From Desulfobacteraceae bacterium (GTDB lineage Bacteria > Desulfobacterota > Desulfobacteria > Desulfobacterales > ETH-SRB1): 10,284 nucleotides of DNA. Positions 5,228 through 10,284 of this stretch are shown here, in pieces. The notes under the pieces are model-generated. The model saw nothing but the letters and a program-made list of their open reading frames with translations, was not told where the DNA came from and did not search any database. The stretch spans positions 1 through 10,284 of the forward strand of contig DAOWEW010000088.1 of the NCBI GenBank assembly GCA_030638305.1, given 5' to 3'. The position numbers and the translations under genes were made by a program. How positions within the stretch are numbered: the stretch's first letter is position 1; the number at the start of each line of letters is the position of its first letter.

Positions 5228-7648
5228 TTATTTAATTTTCCTTTTTCCTTTTTTTGCCCCACTGCCCTTAGGCTTTAAGCCCTTTATTACAATTGGCAGT
5301 AGTTCATCCATGTGTTTTACAGGAATGAATTTAATTTTACGCTTTATATTTGAGGGAAATTCTACAAGATCCTTTTTATTTTTTTCAGGAATTACTACAG
5401 TACAAATTCCAGCTCTCAAAGCCCCCAAAGCCTTTTCTTTCAAGCCTCCTATAGGAAGCACTCTTCCTCTGAGCGTAATTTCTCCAGTCATGGCAATGTC
5501 CTTGTTAACCGGCTTATTGGTCAGGACAGAAATAAGAGCGGTAGCCATAACAATTCCGGCAGAAGGACCATCTTTGGGTATCGCACCGGCAGGGACATGT
5601 ATGTGTACGTCAAAATTTTCAAAAAAATTTTCTTTTACTCCAAAAGAAGAAAGATTTGCTCTGGCATAACTTACAGCAGCGCGTGCAGATTCCTGCATTA
5701 CCTCTCCGAGCTGCCCTGTAATAATCAAGTCACCCTTTCCCTGGATTAAAGATGCTTCCACATACAAAACCTCTCCACCAGCCTGGGTCCAGGCAAGCCC
5801 GGTAGACAGTCCGACCTGACTCTCCTCTTGATCCATCTCGGGATAATATTTTGGTACCCCAAGATACTTATGCAGATTTGTCCTTGTAATATTAAAAGGA
5901 CATTTTTCTTTTTCGGCTATTTTACGCGCCACCTTGCGGCATATTGCTCCCAGCTTACGTTCAAGGTTTCTCAAACCTGCTTCGGATGTGTATTCATTTA
6001 TAATCTGGAGCAATGCATTCGGGCTGATGGAAATATTCTTCGGCTTTAAGCCGTTTTCCTTAATTTGACGCGGGAAAAGATATGTCTCGGCAATAACTTT
6101 TTTTTCCTCCTCAGTGTATCCTGAAAGATTAATAATCTCCATTCTGTCAAGGAGCGCTGAAGGAATCGTATCTGTCAAATTGGCGGTAAGTATAAACATG
6201 ACACCGGAAAGATCAAAGGGTAAGTTCAGATAGTGATCACTGAATTCAAAGTTTTGCTCCGGATCAAGAGCCTCTAATAGAGCAGAAGAAGGATCGCCTC
6301 GAAAATCAGAACCCAGCTTGTCAATCTCATCCATCATGAAAACAGGGTTGTTTGATCCACATTGATTCAAGCTTTGCAATATACGTCCGGGCATAGATCC
6401 TATATATGTGCGACGATGGCCCCTGATTTCCGCTTCATCCCGAATTCCACCGAGAGAAATACGAACAAATTTACGCTTCATCGCCCTGGCGATAGCTCTC
6501 CCCATTGAAGTCTTTCCCACGCCTGGAGGTCCTACAAAGCACAGGATAGGACCTTTCATTTTTGGATTGAGCCTGCGAACACTCAAATATTCAAGTATCC
6601 GTTCTTTCACTTTGTACAGGGCATAGTGATTTTTGTCCAATATTTTTTTAGCTTTCAATATATCAATCACATCTTTGGTTTTTTTATCCCAAGGCAACTC
6701 AACCAGCCAGTCTATATAAGTTCGTACAACTGAAGCTTCAGCAGAATCAGGATGCATCTGTTCCAGGCGCTTTAACTGCTTTGCAGCTTCTTTTGCAGTT
6801 TCCTTTGGCATTCTGGCTTTCTTGATCTTTTTCTTGTAATCATCTATCTCTTCAGCTTTTTCATCATGCTCGCCCAGCTCCTTGTGGATAGCCCTGACCT
6901 GCTCTCTTAAAAAATAATCACGCTGGCTCTTGGAAATTTCATCCTTGACATCAGATTGAATCTTTGCCTGTATCACCGAAAGTTCAACTTCACGTGAAAG
7001 CAGCTCGTTAACTCGTTTAAGACGTTCCACAGGATCTATAAATTCGAGCAGAACCTGTGCCTCCTCAATTTTCAGTCTAAGATTCGATGCTACAAGATCT
7101 GCCAGCTTACCCGGATCATCCATGCTTTCCAGAATAGTGGTGACATCTCCGCTCAAATCTCCTTGAAAAGCCAGAATCTTTTCTGAATACTCACGCACAT
7201 TCTTCATCAGAGCTTCAATTTCCAGATCAACTTTTTTAACCGTAAGTTCTTTAATAATTTCAATCTTTACGCGATAATAAACTTTGTTTCTGAGATACGT
7301 TACAATTTTTGCCTTTGCGATACCTTGCACAAGGGCCTTGACACTACCGTCAGGCAGCTTCAACATTCGCAGAATCCGGGCAACAGTTCCAATTGTGTAA
7401 AGTTCATTCTTTTTAGGATCCTCGACATTTAGATTTTTTTGCGTAACCAACAACAAATAGCCGTCTTTCATTACAGCCGATTCCAAAGCTTGCACTGATT
7501 TCTCCCGCCCGACGAAAAGAGGAAGAAGCATGCCGGTAAAAACCACAACGTCCCGTATAGGCATTAAAGGAAGAGTCTTGGGTATTTTTGTATCTATTTC
7601 ATTATCTTCGATAATACTTATCAAATCATCTTTGTCTATTTCACCCAT
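5228..7648 (-). CDS. lon: ATP-dependent protease La (Lon)
   Basis: Cytoplasmic ATP-dependent serine protease that degrades misfolded and regulatory proteins. All 806 residues are present, the usual length. The N-terminal substrate-binding domain spans about 25-220 (LPLMPIRDVVVFTGMLLPL). The AAA+ module has Walker A GPPGVGKTS (373-381), Walker B FMMDEID (437-443), sensor-1 Asn490 and an Arg finger candidate R502. The protease domain has the Ser-Lys dyad: S696 in KDGPSAG and K739 in GGLKEKA, 43 residues apart as in E. coli Lon. The C-terminus ends in a Lys-rich tail. The ATG is supported by AGGTGA 4 bases upstream. A sigma-70 promoter lies about 120 bases upstream (7764-7791), and the leader RNA contains a small inverted repeat. 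No heat-shock operator such as CIRCE is visible. Confidence 0.98.
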   Translation of the reverse strand: MGEIDKDDLISIIEDNEIDTKIPKTLPLMPIRDVVVFTGMLLPLFVGREKSVQALESAVMKDGYLLLVTQKNLNVEDPKKNELYTIGTVARILRMLKLPDGSVKALVQGIAKAKIVTYLRNKVYYRVKIEIIKELTVKKVDLEIEALMKNVREYSEKILAFQGDLSGDVTTILESMDDPGKLADLVASNLRLKIEEAQVLLEFIDPVERLKRVNELLSREVELSVIQAKIQSDVKDEISKSQRDYFLREQVRAIHKELGEHDEKAEEIDDYKKKIKKARMPKETAKEAAKQLKRLEQMHPDSAEASVVRTYIDWLVELPWDKKTKDVIDILKAKKILDKNHYALYKVKERILEYLSVRRLNPKMKGPILCFVGPPGVGKTSMGRAIARAMKRKFVRISLGGIRDEAEIRGHRRTYIGSMPGRILQSLNQCGSNNPVFMMDEIDKLGSDFRGDPSSALLEALDPEQNFEFSDHYLNLPFDLSGVMFILTANLTDTIPSALLDRMEIINLSGYTEEEKKVIAETYLFPRQIKENGLKPKNISISPNALLQIINEYTSEAGLRNLERKLGAICRKVARKIAEKEKCPFNITRTNLHKYLGVPKYYPEMDQEESQVGLSTGLAWTQAGGEVLYVEASLIQGKGDLIITGQLGEVMQESARAAVSYARANLSSFGVKENFFENFDVHIHVPAGAIPKDGPSAGIVMATALISVLTNKPVNKDIAMTGEITLRGRVLPIGGLKEKALGALRAGICTVVIPEKNKKDLVEFPSNIKRKIKFIPVKHMDELLPIVIKGLKPKGSGAKKGKRKIK

Positions 7649-7677
7649 TATTTCACCTGTTTGAACTTAGTTCGTTT

Positions 7678-7726
7678 CGCTTGCAACTGGTCGAGTGGTT
7701 CAACCTTTCGTCCACGTTCCTAAGCG
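7678..7726 (-). repeat. Inverted repeat in the lon leader, sharing an 18-base motif with the 8936 gene leader
   Basis: This 49-base segment lies in the predicted lon 5' leader. Its ends CGCTT and AAGCG are complementary. Inside, on the minus strand, GGTTG and CGACC pair around a seven-base loop. Its outer part reads TTAGGAACGTGGACGAAA on the minus strand (7706-7723). The same motif with one change occurs at 8850-8867 on the plus strand. It could be a leader structure or a fragment of a dispersed repeat. Confidence 0.5.
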
Positions 7727-7763
7727 ATATATATAAATTGAGTTTAAAATGTATTAACCTAAC

Positions 7764-7791
7764 AATATATAACATTATTTTACTTTGACAA
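7764..7791 (-). promoter_or_regulatory. Sigma-70-type promoter for lon
   Basis: On the minus strand TTGTCA (7786-7791) and TATATT (7764-7769) each match consensus at five of six bases, with a 16-base spacer. The start would be near 7757, giving a lon leader of about 110 bases. The -35 overlaps the -35 of the divergent promoter at 7785-7814. Confidence 0.65.
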
Positions 7792-7814
7792 TATCAATTT
7801 TGATTTTTTATAAT
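7785..7814 (+). promoter_or_regulatory. Consensus sigma-70 promoter reading into the structured RNA
   Basis: On the plus strand TTGACA (7785-7790) and TATAAT (7809-7814) are both exact consensus, with an 18-base spacer. The expected start is near 7821, about 265 bases before the prepilin peptidase ATG and exactly where the long palindrome begins to pair. It may drive a free small RNA, the prepilin peptidase operon, or both. Confidence 0.75.
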
Positions 7815-7979
7815 ACCTAAGTTGAGTGATTTTTTGCGAAGAAATGTGCTGAAACCCTGATGCATAAGGGTTTGCGAAAACCGCAGGCATACCAATGGAT
7901 ATGTTGAGGATTTTCGCGAATCCTTGATGCGCAAGAGATAAGTGCAGATCAAGTAAAAAATCGCTTGATTCAGGTATTA
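7811..7979. repeat. Long imperfect palindrome in the lon / prepilin peptidase gap
   Basis: The two 72-base halves (7811-7882 and 7908-7979) are inverted copies of each other, with about 25 bases between. The outermost eight bases, TAATACCT, match exactly, as does GATTTTTT inside them. The middles of the arms have diverged, and the inner parts match again (GCGAAAA). Because the termini read TA-ATACCT and AGGTAT-TA, an insertion flanked by a TA duplication, as in MITEs of the IS630/mariner group, is possible; this is inference. The rest of the 7649-8085 gap holds the two promoters, the lon leader and a short leader before 8086. Confidence 0.7.
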
Positions 7980-7996
7980 GCTACCTGACTAATTTT
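7821..7996 (+). ncRNA. Candidate structured small RNA (single long hairpin, 6S-like shape)
   Basis: The transcript expected from the promoter at 7785-7814 folds on itself. Bases 7821-7835 pair with 7955-7969 without a break (15 pairs, including four G-U). Next comes a loose central region (7836-7860 opposite 7932-7954), then a second stem of about 20 pairs (7861-7882 with 7908-7931). The top is capped by CATACC pairing with GG-TATG around the loop AAT (7888-7903). Closed ends, a large central bubble and an upper stem are the plan of 6S RNA, and about 150-175 bases is near its size. The sequence itself is not one I recognise as 6S. A leader of the prepilin peptidase mRNA or a transcribed repeat are the alternatives. 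Confidence 0.45.
7970..7996 (+). terminator. Weak terminator-like hairpin after the structured RNA
   Basis: TCAGGTA (7970-7976) and TACCTGA (7982-7988) form a seven-pair stem with the loop TTAGC, followed by CTAATTTT. The T run is short and interrupted, so termination would be partial at best. It directly follows the closing stem of the candidate RNA. Confidence 0.35.
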
Positions 7997-8085
7997 GAAA
8001 ATTTTGCATGACAAAAGACTATCTTTCAGGGTAAGATTTTAAGTTTAGGAGCTCAATAAAAATAAATAAGGAATGTGAACTGAAT

Positions 8086-8853
8086 ATGCTGACCTACCTG
8101 ATCGAACTAATGATTTTTATATTTGGAATTTGTTTGGGAAGTTTTTTAAATGTATGTATATGCAGGTTGCCCGGATCAAACTCAATTATAAATCCGGCCC
8201 GTTCTATATGCCCGAACTGCAAAAATTTTATAAAATTTTATGACAATATTCCCATTATAAGCTATCTGTGGCTGAAAGGAAGATGCCGCCATTGCGGTTT
8301 TCCCATAGCCTTTCGTTATCTTTTGGTTGAATTATTAGGAGGTTTTTTTGCACTCTGTATTTATTTTAAGTTTGGAATTACAATTGAAGCATTTGTGTAC
8401 TACGCCTTAATTTTATCACTAATTGTGATTACCTTTATTGATATTGATCATCAGATAATACCTGATGTCATTACGCTTCCAGGCATACCAATTTTCTTTT
8501 TTGCATCATTTGCTCTTGCAGCAATTACGTACAAAGACTCTTTGCTGGGAATACTGGTCGGTGGCGGGAGCCTTTTATTAATTGCAGAAACATATAACCG
8601 TCTTACTAAAAAAGAAGGCATGGGAGGGGGAGACATCAAGCTTCTCGCAATGATAGGAGCCGCCTTAGGGTGGGAAGGTGTTCTCTTTACAATATTTATG
8701 GGTTCTGCCATAGGAACTTTGATAGGAATAACTTTAATGTTACGTACACACAAGGGGTTAAAACTCGCTATCCCTTTCGGCCCGTTTCTTTCAATGGGTG
8801 CAATTAGTTATATCTTTTTTGGTTCCAGCATTATAAACTGGTATCTTAATTAG
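8086..8853 (+). CDS. pilD: Prepilin peptidase / N-methyltransferase (type IV leader peptidase, PilD/GspO family)
   Basis: A membrane aspartic protease that cleaves the leader of type IV prepilins and pseudopilins; family members with the N-terminal domain also methylate the new N-terminus. The start GSFLNVCICRLP (18-29) is the family's opening motif. The cytoplasmic domain has the zinc-type tetrad C42, C45, C67, C70. The two catalytic Asp regions are FIDIDHQIIPD (D119 or D121) and GMGGGDIKLL (D183). Around eight hydrophobic segments span 255 residues, a normal length. An AAGGAA at 8068-8073 is 12 bases from the ATG, rather far. No pilin or pilus motor genes are in the window, as is common for this gene. 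It heads a plus-strand set with the genes at 8936, 9664 and 10065. Confidence 0.95.
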   Translation: MLTYLIELMIFIFGICLGSFLNVCICRLPGSNSIINPARSICPNCKNFIKFYDNIPIISYLWLKGRCRHCGFPIAFRYLLVELLGGFFALCIYFKFGITIEAFVYYALILSLIVITFIDIDHQIIPDVITLPGIPIFFFASFALAAITYKDSLLGILVGGGSLLLIAETYNRLTKKEGMGGGDIKLLAMIGAALGWEGVLFTIFMGSAIGTLIGITLMLRTHKGLKLAIPFGPFLSMGAISYIFFGSSIINWYLN

Positions 8854-8867
8854 GAACGTGAACGAAA
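8850..8867 (+). repeat. Second copy of the lon-leader motif
   Basis: TTAGGAACGTGAACGAAA begins at the last base before the pilD stop codon and matches 17 of 18 bases with the motif in the lon leader (7706-7723, minus strand). Both copies are in the sense orientation of the following gene, 75-86 bases before its ATG, and both genes use an AGGTGAAA ribosome-binding site. Confidence 0.55.
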
Positions 8868-8888
8868 TAACTTCCACAAGTAGGCTAT

Positions 8889-8916
8889 AACCTTTGAACC
8901 CTGAACCTTTGAACCC
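8889..8916 (+). repeat. Short AACC-type tandem repeat upstream of the 8936 gene
   Basis: Two tandem 15-base units, each made of an eight-base AACCTTTG and a seven-base AACCC-type part, share 13 identical bases (AACCTTTGAACCC). The style is that of the AACCGTG heptads in the minus-strand gaps, but there is no palindromic partner arm or core here. Confidence 0.6.
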
Positions 8917-8935
8917 GATCACTTTAGGTGAAAAT

Positions 8936-9652
8936 ATGTCAGACGATTTAATTTCCGCTTTGACCCAGGAAGTCAAGGCAGAGGTTGTTAATAATTATTT
9001 ATATGAACGACGGTTGGTCGAAGAACAGACCAAGTATGTTAAGGAACTGGCTGATTATGTTACTCAGCTCCAGGAAATGCTTAGCAAACGCTTTGTTCGA
9101 ATATACGATCTGCTTTTGAAGCCTGAATTCATCAATGAGTTTATGCTTCTCATGGGATTAAAAGAAATTCCTTTTAATGAGCAGATAGCCGATGGCCTCG
9201 AATACCGCAAAGATGTACGGTTCATCAAAGTTCGCGGTCTAACTGATCGTTCAAAATTTAAAAAACTCTTGCTGGAGTCTTACAAAAAACTGCACGACTG
9301 GAATAATCGGTACCTTGAAGCTTACAGAAAGCTTCTTGAAGAATGTGAAGCGGCAAATTATAATTTAAAAAGGTTTGAGGACAGCCACGATCTTTTTACC
9401 ACCCTGAGCTTCCTGAAGAATATGGATATTGAAGAAATTGCAAAAAAACATTTTATGGGCGACAATTTCTCTCCCGAAGAAATAGCCTCTATTGAAAAAA
9501 CACTGCGTTTCAAACCGGTCAGCATAGAACAATTCAATCTTTTACTCCCTCTGGATCTTCCCGAACCAATTGATGTCAGGAGCCGGATTAAATTTCTGGC
9601 GAATTCTGTATATGACAGGTACAGTAATAAGATAAAAACTTTTATCAAATAA
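8936..9652 (+). CDS. Conserved-looking protein of unknown function, mostly alpha-helical
   Basis: I do not recognise this 238-residue protein. The start is set at 8936, not at the in-frame ATG at 8894, because AGGTGA lies 4-5 bases before 8936 and the upstream codons are repeat sequence (NPEPLNP). It is rich in Glu, Lys, Leu and Tyr and has no signal peptide or membrane segment, so it is probably cytoplasmic. Residues about 5-60 look like a long amphipathic or coiled-coil helix (EVKAEVVNNYLYERRLVEEQ and onward). Further helices follow at about 105-150. A Pro-rich strip LLPLDLPEPIDVRSR lies near 210-224. Codon use resembles the neighbours. It lies 82 bases after pilD and 11 before the next gene, so it is likely cotranscribed with the latter. 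Confidence 0.85.
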   Translation: MSDDLISALTQEVKAEVVNNYLYERRLVEEQTKYVKELADYVTQLQEMLSKRFVRIYDLLLKPEFINEFMLLMGLKEIPFNEQIADGLEYRKDVRFIKVRGLTDRSKFKKLLLESYKKLHDWNNRYLEAYRKLLEECEAANYNLKRFEDSHDLFTTLSFLKNMDIEEIAKKHFMGDNFSPEEIASIEKTLRFKPVSIEQFNLLLPLDLPEPIDVRSRIKFLANSVYDRYSNKIKTFIK

Positions 9653-9663
9653 GGAAATATTTA

Positions 9664-9909
9664 ATGAATATACCAGATCTGTGGAATAATTTATATGAGT
9701 ATCTTGATAAATCCAATGAACCTGTAGTAATCCTTACAGATGAAGAAATTCAATTCGATATTGTTAAAAACAAAGATAATATAAGGCCATATCCTCTTGA
9801 TTTTGCTGATTCTTCATATAGTATTAAAAAAATGGCTAAAGAGGCAGGTTATGGTGTTTCCGTTCATCCTCTAAACAAAAGAATAAAAATATTCACAAAA
9901 ATCCCATGA
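9664..9909 (+). CDS. Small protein of unknown function (81 residues)
   Basis: I do not recognise this protein. It starts at ATG 9664 with an AAGGAA ribosome-binding site 7 bases upstream, 11 bases after the previous stop codon, so it is probably translated from the same mRNA. The sequence alternates beta-like pieces (EPVVILTDEEIQFDIV, GVSVHP, KRIKIFTKIP) with one helix (SSYSIKKMAKEAGY), suggesting a small alpha/beta fold. It has no membrane segment, no signal peptide and no Cys. The tight spacing, clear ribosome-binding site and in-operon position argue that it is real; no homology can be claimed. Confidence 0.7.
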   Translation: MNIPDLWNNLYEYLDKSNEPVVILTDEEIQFDIVKNKDNIRPYPLDFADSSYSIKKMAKEAGYGVSVHPLNKRIKIFTKIP

Positions 9910-9968
9910 CACGCAACCGGACTCCACTCATACCAGTATCGACTTCTTTATAGAAATAAAAAACATTA

Positions 9969-10042
9969 ATTTGTCCACCAATTTCACGAATTAGCAATAG
10001 TCATTAGTTTTTAGTGTAACTTTGTGTAATTAGTGGACAAAT
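9969..10042. repeat. 74-base palindrome upstream of the TraB-family gene
   Basis: ATTTGTCCAC (9969-9978) and GTGGACAAAT (10033-10042) are perfect inverted repeats. Extending inward, 17 of 19 bases match (9969-9987 with 10024-10042). Both arms are built from repeated AATT/GTG-containing pieces, a different unit from the AACCGTG elements. There is no T run after it in the plus direction, so it is not a standard terminator of the 9664 gene. The remaining bases 9910-9968 show nothing notable. Confidence 0.7.
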
Positions 10043-10064
10043 AAAAAAATAAGGAAAATATTTA

Positions 10065-10284
10065 ATGGGAATTATTAACAATGAGGCGATACATCACCTT
10101 AATTTTGAAGATAAAGAAATAATACTTTTAGGAACAGCCCATATATCCAGAGAAAGCGTGGAACTGGTTAGTTCGGTTATTGAGGAGGAAAAACCGGACT
10201 GTGTCTGCGTCGAGCTTTGCCAATCCAGATACCAGACTATAACTCAAAAGGAAAAATGGCAAAAGATGGATATAATAAAGGTGA
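10065..10284 (+). CDS. TraB/PrgY-family protein (3' end outside window)
   Basis: The first 73 codons are present and the frame stays open to the window edge. The family (TraB, PrgY, GumN-related) has conserved GTAHxS near the start and is seen here as ILLGTAHISRESVELV (about 20-35), followed by EEEKPDCVCVELCQSRY (41-57), which matches the family's D-x-V-x-x-E-x-x-x-x-R-Y block. Full members are about 250-400 residues with C-terminal membrane segments. PrgY reduces pheromone activity in Enterococcus, but the role in most bacteria is unknown; a metal-dependent peptidase-like activity has been proposed for the fold. The ATG has AAGGAA 8-9 bases upstream, in a leader nearly identical to that of the 9664 gene. 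Confidence 0.88.
   Translation, partial: MGIINNEAIHHLNFEDKEIILLGTAHISRESVELVSSVIEEEKPDCVCVELCQSRYQTITQKEKWQKMDIIKV

Noticed and set aside
5172..5669. 165-codon open frame on the plus strand, opposite the end of lon
   Set aside because: It starts inside repeat copy 4 and runs antisense to the conserved Lon protease domain; its composition is that of a shadow frame.
7649..7757. CIRCE or other heat-shock operator in the lon leader
   Set aside because: The inverted repeat at 7678-7726 does not match the CIRCE arms, and no sigma-32-like hexamers were found in good spacing.
8451..8753. 100-codon open frame on the minus strand opposite pilD
   Set aside because: Antisense to the catalytic part of the prepilin peptidase, with no ribosome-binding site and low-complexity translation.

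Overview
The window is a stretch of bacterial chromosome made of housekeeping genes with short, repeat-filled gaps. The sequence is AT-leaning. The gene set (serine-decarboxylase route to phosphatidylethanolamine, LeuB and Asd side by side, a prepilin peptidase, the TraB family) and the protein flavour fit a Desulfobacterota (former Deltaproteobacteria) sulfate-reducer-like organism. That assignment rests on recollection of family sequences, not on a search. Nothing looks like a phage, a plasmid, an insertion sequence with a transposase, or a CRISPR array.

Layout. Seven genes lie on the minus strand. In transcription order they are lon (5228-7648), tsaB (4411-5094), psd (3671-4345), pssA (2889-3674), a leuB-like gene (1651-2715), asd (492-1514) and greA (392 to beyond base 1). 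psd and pssA overlap by four bases (ATGA) and have their own consensus promoter just past the tsaB stop codon. Together they make phosphatidylserine and convert it to phosphatidylethanolamine. leuB and asd serve leucine and aspartate-family amino-acid synthesis. Lon degrades damaged proteins, TsaB supports tRNA t6A formation, and GreA rescues stalled RNA polymerase. On the plus strand are a prepilin peptidase gene (8086-8853), two unrecognised genes (8936-9652 and 9664-9909) and the start of a TraB-family gene (10065 onward).

The 437-base gap between lon and the prepilin peptidase gene (7649-8085) is the most interesting part. It holds two divergent sigma-70-type promoters that share one -35 hexamer. 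The rightward one has both consensus hexamers and fires straight into a long palindrome (7811-7979). The predicted transcript folds into a single long hairpin with paired ends, a central loose region and a capped upper stem. It is a candidate small RNA with 6S-like shape, or else a hairpin repeat element.

Four of the minus-strand gaps carry one copy each of a palindromic element. Its arms are built from a seven-base unit (consensus AACCGTG) and its middle carries a conserved core close to AACTATGCAACGACTGAA. A related AACC repeat lies upstream of the gene at 8936, an unrelated 74-base palindrome lies upstream of the TraB gene, and an 18-base motif is shared by the leaders of lon and the 8936 gene. 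These non-coding elements, rather than the proteins, are what look undescribed here.
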